A stretch of 64,000 bases of DNA from Cytophagales bacterium. Its GTDB lineage: Bacteria > Bacteroidota > Bacteroidia > Cytophagales > Thermoflexibacteraceae. The stretch is from contig JAAFKA010000001.1 of assembly GCA_013299115.1 (NCBI GenBank), forward strand, positions 1 to 64,000, in the 5' to 3' direction. The notes under the pieces were generated by a model. It made no database searches. It was given only the letters and a program-made list of their open reading frames with translations, and had not been told where the DNA came from. Positions within the stretch are counted from its first letter, which is position 1, and each line of letters begins with the position of its first letter. A program made the translations under genes and the position numbers. Of the stretch, positions 1 to 10,340 are shown in pieces.

Positions 1-389
1 AAGAACAGCTATAAGAAAAGATATAAATTTTAAACCACTCCAACAAATCAACAGGGTCGCAAAGGTATAACTAATTTTTAAAATATCCAAATCCTAAAAC
101 ACTTTTTTTAATAAAAAATCCATAAGCACAAAGAAAAAAATACAAAAGAGAAATTAAAAGCCTTTGTAACAAAAATTAACATAATTAAGAATGTATTAAA
201 GAAAAACCTATAAAAGCAAAAAAAAACTAAGTACAAAAAAAGACTTAAATTTAGTCATGCATCCCTAAGTCAAGGTTCTTTGTTTTTAGCATATTTGACA
301 GCAAAGAATACTGAAAATAGTTTAAAAATTTGTAACAATTCGTAATTTTGTAAGAAACCCTTGCAGATTTTCTTACTATTTTCTGTGCT
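1..389. other. AT-rich intergenic stretch without a recognisable gene
   Basis: Very AT-rich sequence with no convincing open frame, tRNA or hairpin terminator. It may hold the promoter of a gene to the left of the window or flanking sequence of the transposase remnant that begins at 390. Nothing else is seen. Confidence 0.5.
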
Positions 390-701
390 ATGTTAGGCAA
401 ATCCCCGATTCAAACCATGCCAATAGACTTTTTTCGCCCTTTGTTGGCATCTTTTATAAACCTTCATCACGAGTTGATTCACTTGGGCAATCAACTTGGC
501 AAGCAGCGACTTGAAAGCCATTTTGTCTATTGTATTCCTGCATGGGCACTCTTTCTAAACTATTCGACTGATAGGCAAGTCAGAAAGCAAAAAACGGAAA
601 TTTATGTAGAGGGGTGTTGCCATAGAACCGAAGATAAGCTATTTAAAGAAAGATTTTCGGATGCAGATTTTGTATTTGAAAGTGGTTGTAGGTTATGTTA
701 A
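390..701 (+). pseudogene. N-terminal remnant of an IS5-type transposase
   Basis: The first ~45 residues (MLGKS...FFRPLLASFIN..HELIHLGNQL...LESHF) match the start of the IS5-type transposases common in Bacteroidota, which begin MLGK, then LF.xPL..FIN..HEL..LA..IDW..xE..F. After HF the similarity stops. The expected GRPS.PIR..VG motif and the downstream DDE domain are absent, and the frame closes after 103 codons against the roughly 450-550 residues I expect for the family. This is therefore a truncated relic that still has an intact ATG. The remaining ~55 residues are not recognisable. No inverted terminal repeats were found. The assignment rests on remembered family pattern, not a search. Confidence 0.55.
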
Positions 702-784
702 AGAATAATCTTGCATAAAATTTGTTTAACACAAAAGCAGTGTGTATTTTTAAAACCTATAACAGCCTATTGCCATTTAATGCC

Positions 785-1438
785 ATGAACATTCTACTTA
801 TTCCTTTTATTTTGGCTTTTTTGCTTTATTTATTACCAACTTATTGTGCCTTAGCACAAACAGAGGAGGACAATAATAGCAATAGCCCCAAATTTAAGAT
901 GACTAAATGGTCTAAACCTGTTGATTGTCAGCAGAAAGGGAGTAAGTTCGAAACAGGTTATGTGGACATATCCCAAAGCAACAGCAATGTAGAAGTTGCC
1001 ATTTTTTTCCAAAAAACCGATGGTACTTGGGTCAAAAAAACTTTTCAACGCACAGGCTCAGGCTATATTCAAATCAATGTAACCGACTGCGATTTTACAG
1101 GCAACCACTATGGCTATGTGTGCGAAAGTGGCGAGGCTTGTAAATTTCCAACTGAATCGGAGGTGTCAGCCATGCACGCAAAAAGTCCCCAACTCCCCCG
1201 TTTTAAGGTTACGAAACGTAGCAAAAAAGACGACTGCAATGGCGTGAATTTCGAGGATGGCTATGTCTACTCGCCATCGGGCAAAACCGTAGAGGTTTCT
1301 ATCTATATGGAAAAGAAAGACGGCACTTGGCGAAAAAAACACTATCTTTACTATGGCACAGGCAATATTTCTCTTGGCATAGCAGATTGCGACCTCACAG
1401 GTAATTATAAAGCTACCGTACAATATATAGAGCAGTAA
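785..1438 (+). CDS. secreted protein with two tandem copies of a Cys-containing domain
   Basis: Start set at the ATG at 785, which opens a clear signal peptide (hydrophobic core, ending YCALAQ); an upstream TTG would put 21 extra residues before it. The mature protein holds two homologous units of about 75 residues. The first runs KFKMTKWSKPVDC...GYVD...VEVAIFFQKTDGTWVKKTF...VTDCDFTGNHYGYV. The second is RFKVTKRSKKDDC...GYVY...VEVSIYMEKKDGTWRKKHY...IADCDLTGNYKATV. Each unit keeps two cysteines (DC near the start, DCD near the end), which suggests one disulfide per domain. The function is unknown. It was probably made by internal duplication and is exported to the periplasm or outside. Confidence 0.6.
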   Translation: MNILLIPFILAFLLYLLPTYCALAQTEEDNNSNSPKFKMTKWSKPVDCQQKGSKFETGYVDISQSNSNVEVAIFFQKTDGTWVKKTFQRTGSGYIQINVTDCDFTGNHYGYVCESGEACKFPTESEVSAMHAKSPQLPRFKVTKRSKKDDCNGVNFEDGYVYSPSGKTVEVSIYMEKKDGTWRKKHYLYYGTGNISLGIADCDLTGNYKATVQYIEQ

Positions 1439-1487
1439 AAATATTGGTGGGAAAATTGAATAAAAGGTTCAGCCTAAAAAATAACCT

Positions 1488-1742
1488 ATGACAAATGAAC
1501 TACGTAAACAAATAGAAAAAGACCTTACTATTTTTAATAGGCAAAAAGAAAAATTATTACAACATATAGAAGAAACTAAAGCCTATATTGAGGAATTGAC
1601 AACGCAAATAGAACAATATCCAAATGATATTGAGTTGTCTAAAGTTTTGTCATCTGCCAATCATATTTTAGCTGCCAAATATCAAGAGTTGGCAACAATC
1701 AACAGTAAAATAGAAGGGGCAAACTATATGTTAGAAGACTAA
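1488..1742 (+). CDS. small coiled-coil protein
   Basis: 84 residues, ATG start, rich in Glu, Lys, Gln and Leu with heptad-like spacing (LRKQIEKDLTIFNRQKEKLLQ...). It predicts as one long helix or coiled coil with no signal peptide or membrane segment. It sits 26 bp before a second small helical protein on the same strand, so the two may be co-transcribed. No family is recognised. Confidence 0.45.
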   Translation: MTNELRKQIEKDLTIFNRQKEKLLQHIEETKAYIEELTTQIEQYPNDIELSKVLSSANHILAAKYQELATINSKIEGANYMLED

Positions 1743-1768
1743 ATATCATCTCCAAATAACCTACTGTT

Positions 1769-1963
1769 ATGAAAAATAAAAGCCAAATGCCCCCAGAGGC
1801 AAAAGAAAATGTACGCAAAATCATGGAAAAAATCTATGAATTAGACCAAATAATGAATGAGGAAATAGCACAACTTCATCAAGGATTAGACCAACTGAAA
1901 GAAAATATTATTTTGGCACTTGCTCAAGAAATACAAGAGAAACGCAATAAAACCACGAAATAA
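1769..1963 (+). CDS. small helical protein
   Basis: 64 residues, ATG start, highly charged and helical (IMEKIYELDQIMNEEIAQLHQGLDQLKENI), with no export signal. It lies directly after the 84-residue coiled-coil gene and its stop is only 4 bp from the convergent end of the glycoside hydrolase gene. No function is assigned. The pair looks like a small two-gene unit of accessory proteins. Confidence 0.4.
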   Translation: MKNKSQMPPEAKENVRKIMEKIYELDQIMNEEIAQLHQGLDQLKENIILALAQEIQEKRNKTTK

Positions 1964-1967
1964 TTGG

Positions 1968-4199
1968 TTAGTCAATTTTCCTCAATCTCCCTCCCTGCAC
2001 AATTCCATCATTGATTTTTCCGTTCATGTTTTGATTTTGGTCTATGTACTGCATGGTAAATTGGTGAGTGCCAGCTTCCAAAAACAAAATAATTGGATTG
2101 GTATAACCCATACTACTCCAATCATTTTCGCCTCGTTGAGGAAAAATAACGGGTGCTATGGGTTCTTCGTTTTTAAACAAAGTGCGGATTCCACATTTAT
2201 TGTCTGTGTTTATGGGACCTCTGCCGTTGGAGTACAACAACTCAAAAACATACCTGCCTGTTTTGCGGACTGCTGCGGTCATTATCATACGTTGTTCTTT
2301 GGTGGGGTACAACGTGAGTTCTGGAAATGTATCGTCTGGAAACATACTGACAATGGACAAAGGCACGTCTTCGGGTGAAACAATCAGCGGTTGAGTCAAA
2401 AAAGACTCGTTGCCTTGTGCATCTGTACTTTTGATTTGATATTCCCCATATTTTTTCTCTTTTTCGGGCAAGTTAAACGTGGCTTCGGTTACGGTTTGCA
2501 ACAAAACTCCATTCCTAAAAATTTGGTAGTTGATTGCATTGGCTACTGATTTCCAAACTAATTGCTTGCCTATTTGCGTAATTTGGGGCATTTCGGGTGC
2601 AGTTTCGTTGTCTTTGAGATTAATAGTTTGCGGGTGTATAGGCTCGTTGTCTAATTCTATGACCAAACTATGTTCGCCAATCAAACCACCCACAATAATT
2701 GCCGTTTTTATTTCCTTGCCGTTGAGTGTAACTTTTTTGATACTTTTACCATAACCTTTCACTGTAATATCCAAAACTGCATGGCGGTAACGGAAATTTT
2801 TTAGTCTTTTGACCCCTTCAAAGGCTTTGGGAACAAAAGGGGCAAAAATCAATTTGTCTTCTCTAAAATCCATACCAAAAAATATACGATAAACAGTTGC
2901 CAAATTGCCCGCCACCGACCAAAGTTGTCTATCGGAATTGATAGCTGTTCCTTCAAAATTACCGTTTTCAACTACCAAGTTTTCTTTGTTTGTGAGGAAC
3001 AAAGCCGACTGCCTATACAAAGCCGAAATGCCGTATGTAACAGCAGTTTCGTTTTGAGCTTTGGCTGCTGCCCAGTTCCAATAGGCTTGCACAAAAGCCC
3101 AGCTTGCGTTGTTGTGGTAGGGTTTGATGGTTGGAATTTGCGGGAAAAAGCAAGGCACACCATAAGGCAACACAGGCGTATTGGCAATGACTTGCTCCTT
3201 TTTTTCGTCTGCAATATCGAACAAAACAGCAAGAGCCTCGCCCAAAGTTTCAGATTTTGGCGAAACTGAAGGGTAAGCCTGTCCGTAGAGGTATTGTCCG
3301 TAATATTTTTTGCTTTCGACCCACAAAAAACGATTGATACCAAACTTAATTTGCTCGGCTATGTCTGTGTATTCGCTGGTTTCTTCGCCCAATACATTTG
3401 CCATTTTTTCCAAAATCTTATACGTTTGGTAGTGTACAGCATTTGTACCCAAACAAATAGATTGGTAAATATCTTTTGGCTCCATCCAAGCGGGGTAGCT
3501 TTGCTCTCGCCAATCCAAAAACGAAGATTCGCCATAAAACAAATTGGTACGGCTATCTCTCGCCAATAAAAGGTCTTTTTGGGTCGACTGTTGAATGATT
3601 TGGTAAGACTTTTTGAGCCACTGAATGTCGCCTGTTACAACATAGACCTCCCAAGCAGCCAATGCCCACGTCATTCTATCGGTAGAAACAGGGTAAGAGC
3701 CACCAGTGCCTGTGTCTTGAATGATGATGCCATTTTGCACTTTTTTCATCAGGCTTATTTTGGCGTTTTCGGGGTGGGTAATTGCCAATGCCAATAAAAT
3801 GCTGTAACTTATATCTCTTGTCCAGACTCCTTCCCATTCTTTGCCCGCCATAAAAGCCGAGTCGGGGCGTATGTTTTTGATAGTCTCCTCCAAAGAAAGA
3901 TTGTAAAGGGCATTTGCCAGCACCATGTCCGACTCGAAATGCGGAAAAGCAGCCAAATCTGCGGTTTGTTTCCAAGTTCGCAAGCTGGGTGGCGTGTTTT
4001 TTTGCTGTTCAGAAATGCTTTGATAATCCGAAGTCATTTCGTTGGCAGCCAAAGCAGTGGCAGTAGCCTTGCCCTCTTTTACGGCATTGGAGGAAACAGC
4101 AAAGGCTTTGTTTTGGTAAATAACAGATTGACCCATAACCCACAAAGGTTGTAAACAGCCTAAGCCTGCGAGGAGAAAAGATAAAAAGTAGGTTTTCAT
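1968..4199 (-). CDS. secreted six-hairpin glycoside hydrolase (glycogen-debranching / GH63-like fold)
   Basis: 743 residues with a signal peptide ending WVMGQ. The central ~350 residues look like an (alpha/alpha)6-barrel glycosidase: EGVWTRDISYSILLALA, DRMTWALAAWEVY, a Trp/Tyr/Asp-rich groove (YGESSFLDWREQSYPAWM) and NNASWAFVQAYWNWAA, which resemble amylo-1,6-glucosidase and GH63-type enzymes. The C-terminal ~270 residues hold beta-rich segments (KKVTLNGKEI; a fibronectin-like stretch around WKSVANAINYQIFRNG), likely for sugar or surface binding. It probably acts in the periplasm or outside on an alpha-glucan or another oligosaccharide. The exact family and substrate are not settled. It has no sus-type transporter neighbours in this window. 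Confidence 0.65.
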   Translation of the reverse strand: MKTYFLSFLLAGLGCLQPLWVMGQSVIYQNKAFAVSSNAVKEGKATATALAANEMTSDYQSISEQQKNTPPSLRTWKQTADLAAFPHFESDMVLANALYNLSLEETIKNIRPDSAFMAGKEWEGVWTRDISYSILLALAITHPENAKISLMKKVQNGIIIQDTGTGGSYPVSTDRMTWALAAWEVYVVTGDIQWLKKSYQIIQQSTQKDLLLARDSRTNLFYGESSFLDWREQSYPAWMEPKDIYQSICLGTNAVHYQTYKILEKMANVLGEETSEYTDIAEQIKFGINRFLWVESKKYYGQYLYGQAYPSVSPKSETLGEALAVLFDIADEKKEQVIANTPVLPYGVPCFFPQIPTIKPYHNNASWAFVQAYWNWAAAKAQNETAVTYGISALYRQSALFLTNKENLVVENGNFEGTAINSDRQLWSVAGNLATVYRIFFGMDFREDKLIFAPFVPKAFEGVKRLKNFRYRHAVLDITVKGYGKSIKKVTLNGKEIKTAIIVGGLIGEHSLVIELDNEPIHPQTINLKDNETAPEMPQITQIGKQLVWKSVANAINYQIFRNGVLLQTVTEATFNLPEKEKKYGEYQIKSTDAQGNESFLTQPLIVSPEDVPLSIVSMFPDDTFPELTLYPTKEQRMIMTAAVRKTGRYVFELLYSNGRGPINTDNKCGIRTLFKNEEPIAPVIFPQRGENDWSSMGYTNPIILFLEAGTHQFTMQYIDQNQNMNGKINDGIVQGGRLRKID

Positions 4200-4418
4200 G
4201 GTTGTTTTATCAGCAAATTACATCTGTGGCACTATCCAAATTGCATAGTTATTTTTTGCAAAGGTATAAAATTTTATTAGATTTGTCGAAAATTTTTATT
4301 AAATTAGGTTTTGTTACTCACTTTAATTATTTTGTGAATAGCTTGAACTCCTAAAACTATTGGAGGATTTACAACAGAATAAAGGTTATACTAAATTCAA
4401 AATTTACAACGACCCAAC

Positions 4419-6575
4419 TTGTTTATTGCTCGGATTTTTGTTTTTCTGCTTTGCCTTAGCTGGACTTTGACAGGTTTTGCTCAACAAACTTTGCAAACCG
4501 CCAAAGCCGACAGCCTTTTGGCGTTGCTCAAAAATGCTGGGGCTGATACTGTAAAAGTAAAATTACTCAATGAATTGGCTGCTGAATACAGATTTTCGCA
4601 ACCTCTTTTGCACTATGATTATGCAACGCAGGCTTTTCAGTTGGCAGCGGAAATTGGCGATGTCAAAGGGCAAACGGCAGCGAATATGAATTTGTATTAC
4701 TATCACTTTCATCGGGGCAATTATACCAAAGCCTTAGATTATTTGCAAAATAACCTTAGTGTGCAACAAAATACGCGGCACGACAAGGATTTATTGGCTG
4801 CCATTTATACCAACATGGCTGCGGTCTATTCTAAGGGTTTTAAGCAATATAAAAATAGTTTGACCTACCAATACAAGGCGTTGGCAATGTATAAAAGCCT
4901 GAATGACAAGCAAAATACGGCTCAACTCTACAACAACATTGCCGACAATTATATGAAACTCAAAGAGAATTTAGACTCGGCTATGTTGATGATAGACCAA
5001 GCCATTCTCATAGTCAAAGAAAGCCAAAACAACAGGGCATTGGCGGGTTTTTTGGCTACCAAAGGCGAAATTTACGACCAACAAGGTAATTACGCCCAAG
5101 CACTTGCCACTATGCAGCAAGCCATTGAGTACAAAACCAAGTTCAGACCCGTAGGCGTAACGTATAGCCTCAACGTGATTGGAAATATTTACCTCAAACA
5201 AAAACAAGCTGCACAAGCCTTGCCTTATTTCGAGCAGGCTTTGAAACGGAGTTTTGTCTATGATACCAAAGAATTTAGGTTGCGGAGTTATGAAGGATTG
5301 GCGGCGGCTTACAAACAGTTGGCAAATTATCAAAATTCTTTGCTTTATTACCAAAATTACGTAGCCCTGCGAGATTCGCTGACCGACAAGGAATCTGCCC
5401 AACGTATGGCTGTGATGGAGTCGCAACATGAGTTAGAAGACCAAAAAAGCAAAATTGCTATGCTCGAAAAAGACCAAGCTCTGCAAAACGAAACAGCAAA
5501 TCGCCAACGGCTGTTTTTGGTGGTTTTGGTGGTGGTTGTCATTGCGGTTGGTTTTTCTTTGTTTGTGGTGATGCAAAGCAACAAAAAGCAAAAAGCAACC
5601 AATTTTTTGCTACACCAACAACGAACAGAGCAAGAAGTGCTAAACGAGGAGTTGCGACAAGTAAATGAGGAATTGGCTACGACTGTACAGTTTGTGAATG
5701 ACCAGAAAAATGAAATTCAACGCCAAAGTGAAGACATTACCAGCTCTATCAAATATGCCAAAAGAATACAAACGGCTTTGCTGCCTTTTGAGGAGGAATT
5801 TACGCAGTTGGTAGGGGCTGCCAATTATTTTGTACTGTTTAAGCCAAGAGATATTGTAAGTGGAGATTTTTATTGGTTGCACGAGGTAAAAGACAAAGAA
5901 GTTATAGATAGTCAAGCTGGTGATAATCAAATAATTACAAAATTTATAGTAGCCGTAGCCGACTGCACAGGGCATGGCGTACCTGGTGCTTTAATGTCTA
6001 TGATTGGGCATCAGTTGTTATTAGAAATTGTGGAAGTTCGCAATATTACTACGCCCAATTTGATTTTGTCGGAACTGCACAAACAAATTATGCGTACCCT
6101 CAAACAGCAAAGTGAGCAAGACAATACGAGGGACGGTATGGATATTTCCCTTTGTTTGGTGGACAAAACAACGCAAACCATCACTTTTGCAGGGGCTATG
6201 AATCCTGTTTATTTAGTTAATCACACGGCTGCACAGCCCACTTTGGTAGAATTGAAGGCAGACAAAAAACCTATTGGTGGTTTTGTTTTTGAAAATGAAA
6301 CCAACCAAAACCGAACTTTTGAGCAGCAAATTTATAGTTACAATGAACCAATTACCTTGTACTTATTCACAGACGGCTACAAAGACCAATTTGGTGGGGC
6401 AGGAAAGAAAAAATATAAGTCCAGCACTTTCAAAAATGATTTGCTCACACTTTGCAAACAACCCATGCAAGCACAAGGCGAAAAATTAGGCGAGCAAATA
6501 GAACACTGGCGACTGCAAGCCTACGAAGTCCAAGTAGATGATATTACGGTGGTGGGCGTAAAATTGGAGTTATAA
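4419..6575 (+). CDS. TPR protein with a C-terminal SpoIIE (PP2C-type) phosphatase domain
   Basis: 718 residues: signal peptide (1-21, ending TGFAQ), tetratricopeptide repeats (~40-340: N.A..Y...G.Y..AL.Y...), one transmembrane segment (~365-388, [18 protein letters not shown]), a coiled coil, then a SpoIIE serine phosphatase domain (~455-718). The phosphatase part shows [47 protein letters not shown] and [13 protein letters not shown], and keeps its metal-binding Asp residues. Such proteins sense through the periplasmic TPRs and dephosphorylate a cytoplasmic partner, often an anti-sigma-factor antagonist. No ATG is available: an in-frame stop lies at 4392 and the only standard initiator before the signal peptide is the TTG at 4419. 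Confidence 0.8.
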   Translation: MFIARIFVFLLCLSWTLTGFAQQTLQTAKADSLLALLKNAGADTVKVKLLNELAAEYRFSQPLLHYDYATQAFQLAAEIGDVKGQTAANMNLYYYHFHRGNYTKALDYLQNNLSVQQNTRHDKDLLAAIYTNMAAVYSKGFKQYKNSLTYQYKALAMYKSLNDKQNTAQLYNNIADNYMKLKENLDSAMLMIDQAILIVKESQNNRALAGFLATKGEIYDQQGNYAQALATMQQAIEYKTKFRPVGVTYSLNVIGNIYLKQKQAAQALPYFEQALKRSFVYDTKEFRLRSYEGLAAAYKQLANYQNSLLYYQNYVALRDSLTDKESAQRMAVMESQHELEDQKSKIAMLEKDQALQNETANRQRLFLVVLVVVVIAVGFSLFVVMQSNKKQKATNFLLHQQRTEQEVLNEELRQVNEELATTVQFVNDQKNEIQRQSEDITSSIKYAKRIQTALLPFEEEFTQLVGAANYFVLFKPRDIVSGDFYWLHEVKDKEVIDSQAGDNQIITKFIVAVADCTGHGVPGALMSMIGHQLLLEIVEVRNITTPNLILSELHKQIMRTLKQQSEQDNTRDGMDISLCLVDKTTQTITFAGAMNPVYLVNHTAAQPTLVELKADKKPIGGFVFENETNQNRTFEQQIYSYNEPITLYLFTDGYKDQFGGAGKKKYKSSTFKNDLLTLCKQPMQAQGEKLGEQIEHWRLQAYEVQVDDITVVGVKLEL

Positions 6576-6620
6576 AAGTGATAATTGCAAATTCAACTTT
6601 CTATTCTCAATTAAATTTCC

Positions 6621-6628
6621 TACCTTTG
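6621..6628 (+). promoter_or_regulatory. -7 promoter element upstream of metG
   Basis: TACCTTTG matches the Bacteroidota -7 consensus TAnnTTTG and sits 17 bp before the metG ATG, implying a very short leader. No clear -33 TTG lies at the right distance. Confidence 0.45.
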
Positions 6629-6645
6629 CCTTTTGTCAATTTGGT

Positions 6646-8730
6646 ATGAAAGATTTTAGACGATATACGATTACGGCTGCTCTGCCTTACGCCAATGGTC
6701 CTTTGCATATTGGGCATTTGGCGGGTGCTTATTTGCCTGCTGATATTTATGTGCGTTATTTGCGTGCAAAAAACAAAGACGTGGCTTTTATCTGTGGCTC
6801 AGACGAACACGGTGCAGCCATTACTTTGCGTGCAAAAAAAGAGGGTATCACGCCGCAACAGATTATAGACAAGTACCACGCCCAAATGAAAGGTACTTTC
6901 GAAAATTTTGGAATTGCTTTTGATATTTACCACCGCACTTCTTCGGCTTTGCACCACCAAACAGCCCAAGATTTCTTTTTGCAACTCAACAAGACAAATA
7001 AATTTCAACTCATAGAATCTGAACAGTTTTTTGACGAAACAGCCAAGCAGTTTCTTGCAGACCGTTACATCATAGGCACTTGCCCCAAATGTGGGCATGA
7101 TTCGGCTTATGGCGACCAGTGCGAAAAATGTGGCTCTACGTTAAGCCCCACCGAATTGATTAACCCAAAATCTACGTTGAGTGGTAGCACACCAGTCTTA
7201 AAAAATACAACGCATTGGTATTTGCCCCTCAATGAATACGAAACATGGCTGCGTGAATGGTTGCTCGAAGGCAAAAAAGACGTGCTAAAAGCTAATGTTT
7301 TTGGGCAATGCAAATCTTGGCTCGACCAAGGGCTGCAAGCAAGGGCAATGACTCGTGATTTGGATTGGGGCGTAAAAGTGCCTGTGGCGGGTGCAGAGGG
7401 CAAGGTGCTGTATGTGTGGCTCGATGCACCGATTGGCTATATTTCTGCCACCAAAGCATGGGCAGAAGCAAACGGCAAAAATTGGGAGGATTATTGGAAA
7501 TCAACAGACACCAAATTGGTACATTTTATTGGCAAAGACAATATTGTGTTTCATTGCATCATTTTCCCCATTATGCTCAAAGCTCATGGCGACTTTACGC
7601 TGCCCGATAACATACCTGCCAATGAATTTTTGAACTTAGAAGGAGATAAAATTTCAACTTCCCGCAACTGGGCTGTTTGGTTGCACGAATATTTGCAAGA
7701 TTTTCCGAACAGACAAGACACCTTGCGTTATGTACTCACGTCTATTGCACCCGAAACCAAAGACTCCGAATTTACTTGGAAAGACTTCCAAACTCGCCAC
7801 AACAGCGAATTGGCAGATATTTTGGGCAATTTTGTAAACAGAACACTCAAACTGATTCAGGTTAATTTTGGTGGTGCTGTGCCAGCCAGAGCCGAATTGA
7901 CTTTGTACGACCAACAAGTGCTGTCGGATTTAAAAGATTTTCCTCAAAAAATTGATACCTTGCTCGAAAACTACAAATTCAGAGATGCACAAGTAGAATT
8001 GATGAATTTGGCACGTTTGGGCAACAAATACCTCACAAGTACAGAGCCTTGGAAGTTGATAAAACAAGACAGAGAAGGTGCAGGCACTGTGCTAAACATC
8101 GCCTTGCAAATAACGGCTTCGTTGGCTATTTTGGCTGTACCTTTTTTGCCTTTTGCAGCCGAAAAATTGCAAATCATGTTGGGCAAAGGCAAAAATAGTC
8201 CGTTAATACCCGAAAATTTAAGAAATGAAACCAATCCTTTTGTTTGGGAAAATGCGGGCAAGGCAGACCTTATGTTGCCTTATCACCAAATAAATGAGCA
8301 GATAGAAGTCTTGTTTTCTAAGATAGAAGATGCCGACATAGACAAGCAATTAGCCAAATTGGAAACAAGCAAAACAGCTAACAAAAAACCTGAACCGTTG
8401 AAAGAAAACATCAGTTTCGAAACTTTTGCTACCTTAGACCTACGCATTGCCACCATTACGGCAGCAGAAAAGGTAGCCAAAACTAAAAAATTGTTGAAAC
8501 TAACCTTAGATACAGGTTTAGATACCCGTACTGTGGTGAGTGGCATAGCCGAATATTACGAACCCGAAAAAGTGATAGGGCAACAGGTCATGTTGCTTGC
8601 CAATCTTGCCCCACGTGAGATGAAGGGCATTGTTTCGCAAGGTATGATACTGATGGCTGCCGACAAAGATGGCACGTTGCGTTTTATGCAGCCCAATGAA
8701 AAAACTGCCAATGGTGTGGTGGTGGCGTAG
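6646..8730 (+). CDS. metG: methionyl-tRNA synthetase
   Basis: Charges tRNA-Met with methionine in the cytoplasm. 694 residues with every landmark: HIGH at 21-24, the zinc knuckle CPKC...CEKC (Cys146, 149, 159, 162), the KMSKS-type loop KISTS at 335-339, the anticodon-binding helical domain, and a C-terminal OB-fold tRNA-binding domain (~586-694, [16 protein letters not shown]...GIAEYYEPE...[15 protein letters not shown]). That appended domain is usual for the longer, dimeric bacterial enzyme. The length is normal. The gene appears monocistronic, with its own -7 element just upstream. Confidence 0.97.
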   Translation: MKDFRRYTITAALPYANGPLHIGHLAGAYLPADIYVRYLRAKNKDVAFICGSDEHGAAITLRAKKEGITPQQIIDKYHAQMKGTFENFGIAFDIYHRTSSALHHQTAQDFFLQLNKTNKFQLIESEQFFDETAKQFLADRYIIGTCPKCGHDSAYGDQCEKCGSTLSPTELINPKSTLSGSTPVLKNTTHWYLPLNEYETWLREWLLEGKKDVLKANVFGQCKSWLDQGLQARAMTRDLDWGVKVPVAGAEGKVLYVWLDAPIGYISATKAWAEANGKNWEDYWKSTDTKLVHFIGKDNIVFHCIIFPIMLKAHGDFTLPDNIPANEFLNLEGDKISTSRNWAVWLHEYLQDFPNRQDTLRYVLTSIAPETKDSEFTWKDFQTRHNSELADILGNFVNRTLKLIQVNFGGAVPARAELTLYDQQVLSDLKDFPQKIDTLLENYKFRDAQVELMNLARLGNKYLTSTEPWKLIKQDREGAGTVLNIALQITASLAILAVPFLPFAAEKLQIMLGKGKNSPLIPENLRNETNPFVWENAGKADLMLPYHQINEQIEVLFSKIEDADIDKQLAKLETSKTANKKPEPLKENISFETFATLDLRIATITAAEKVAKTKKLLKLTLDTGLDTRTVVSGIAEYYEPEKVIGQQVMLLANLAPREMKGIVSQGMILMAADKDGTLRFMQPNEKTANGVVVA

Positions 8731-8817
8731 GGAGTTTTTAGTTGGTAAGTTTTTTTAGCAGTCTTCATGGGTAGGTAACTTATTGGCAAGGAAAAGATAA
8801 TAAGAAGTATTTTTATG

Positions 8818-8847
8818 TTGCGAATCTGAATTTATTTTTTACCTTTG
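8818..8847 (+). promoter_or_regulatory. promoter of upp
   Basis: TTG at 8818-8820 and TACCTTTG at 8840-8847, separated by 19 bp, fit the Bacteroidota -33/-7 promoter. The ATG of upp follows 28 bp after the -7 element. Confidence 0.55.
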
Positions 8848-8875
8848 GTAAAGAGTTTTTTAATCTTTAGGGCTT

Positions 8876-9520
8876 ATGTTTATTCTTCACCAAACAACAT
8901 CGGTAGCCAATCATTTTTTGGCAGACTTGCGTGATGTTCATGTACAAAAAGACAGTATGCGTTTTCGCAAAAATTTAGAGAGAATAGGCGAAATATTGGC
9001 TTATGAAATTTCCAAACAGATGGATTATGTGAACAGGCAAACTACAACGCCTTTGGGAATAGCCGAAACCAAACTTTTGCGGCAACAGCCTGTATTAGTT
9101 TGTATTTTGCGAGCAGGTTTGCCGTTTTATCAAGGTTTTCTAAACTTTTTTGACGAAGCTGAAAATGCTTTTATTGGAGCATATAGAGGTAAACCTGATG
9201 AAAATTATCAATTTGAGATAGAAATGCACTATACAGCTACTCCAAATTTGGAAGGTAAAACTCTTATTTTAATAGACCCTATGCTGGCTTCAGGTAAGTC
9301 ATTAGCTAAAACTTATCATTCGCTAACTCAATTTGGTACACCCGCCAAACTTCACGTGGCATGTGTGATAGCAAGCCAAACTGGTGTAAATTTCCTCAAA
9401 GAGCAACTGCCAACCCATCAACTTTGGCTCGGTGACTTAGACAAAGACCTCAACAGCCATTCTTACATAGTACCGGGATTGGGTGATGCAGGAGATTTGG
9501 CATTTGGTAACAAATTGTAG
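8876..9520 (+). CDS. upp: uracil phosphoribosyltransferase
   Basis: Converts uracil and PRPP to UMP in pyrimidine salvage. 214 residues, the normal length. The PRPP-binding loop LILIDPMLASGKSLAKTY (Asp134 in DPMLASG) and the C-terminal uracil-contacting GLGDAGDLAFG are both present, as is CILRAGLPFYQG near the middle. ATG start 28 bp after a good promoter. It stands alone between metG and rsmG. Confidence 0.93.
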   Translation: MFILHQTTSVANHFLADLRDVHVQKDSMRFRKNLERIGEILAYEISKQMDYVNRQTTTPLGIAETKLLRQQPVLVCILRAGLPFYQGFLNFFDEAENAFIGAYRGKPDENYQFEIEMHYTATPNLEGKTLILIDPMLASGKSLAKTYHSLTQFGTPAKLHVACVIASQTGVNFLKEQLPTHQLWLGDLDKDLNSHSYIVPGLGDAGDLAFGNKL

Positions 9521-9637
9521 CATTCAAGCACTGTTGAAATTAGATTATCCAAATAAATCTCTTGAAAATTTTTGCTCTTTGCCTACCAATCTTTACGAAT
9601 TGCCTTTATTTTGCGACAAAAAAGACCACAAAAAACC

Positions 9638-10264
9638 ATGACTGTTGATATTATTTTTCAATATTTTACTGACCTTACGCCCCAACAACGCCAACAATTT
9701 GCAGCCTTGCAGCCTTTGTATGTAGATTGGAATAGCAAAATCAATGTGATTTCTCGCAAAGACATGGAACAGTTTTATGTTCACCACGTCTTGCATTCGT
9801 TGAGCATAGCCAAAATCATAGACTTCAAACCGCAAACCAAAATCTTGGACATAGGCACAGGCGGCGGTTTCCCTGGTATTCCATTGGCTATTTTGTTTCC
9901 TGAAGTGCAGTTTCATTTGATAGATTCGATTGGCAAAAAAATAAAAGTGGTGGAAGACGTAGCAACCCAATTAGGTCTTCCTAATGTGAAGGCACAGCAA
10001 ATCAGAGTTGAGGACTTAGAGGGCAAATACGATTTTATTTTGAGCCGAGCTGTAACCGAAGTGAAAAATTTGTATTTTTGGGGCAAGAAGAAAATAGCAA
10101 AAACTTCATTTAACGACTTGACCAATGGGCTGTTGCTGCTAAAAGGCGGAGATTTAAAGGCCGAGTTTGAGGATTTTAACTACCACCACCGATTTACAGA
10201 GGTTAAAACTTTGTTTGCGGAAGAGTATTTTGAAACTAAAAAAATAGTCTATGTAAAAATGTAA
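9638..10264 (+). CDS. rsmG: 16S rRNA (guanine527-N7)-methyltransferase RsmG/GidB
   Basis: Methylates G527 of 16S rRNA using S-adenosylmethionine. With the ATG at 9638 the protein has 208 residues, the usual GidB length; an upstream in-frame TTG at 9572 would add an uncharacteristic tail. Landmarks are W.SKINVISRKD, the SAM-binding ILDIGTGGGFPGIPLAILFP, LIDSIGKKIKVVEDV and FDFILSRAV-type residues (YDFILSRAVTEV). Its stop is 76 bp before sdhB. Confidence 0.93.
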   Translation: MTVDIIFQYFTDLTPQQRQQFAALQPLYVDWNSKINVISRKDMEQFYVHHVLHSLSIAKIIDFKPQTKILDIGTGGGFPGIPLAILFPEVQFHLIDSIGKKIKVVEDVATQLGLPNVKAQQIRVEDLEGKYDFILSRAVTEVKNLYFWGKKKIAKTSFNDLTNGLLLLKGGDLKAEFEDFNYHHRFTEVKTLFAEEYFETKKIVYVKM

Positions 10265-10340
10265 CAAAAAGGCAGCACAACTTTTTATTTAATCAAAAAA
10301 TATAGTACATTTCGCACCAAAACAAAAACTTCATATAGAC

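Noticed and set aside
3676-3975. Minus-strand frame inside the glycoside hydrolase gene
   Set aside because: It is an out-of-frame shadow of the long 743-residue protein; the same holds for the other frames at 2158-4154.
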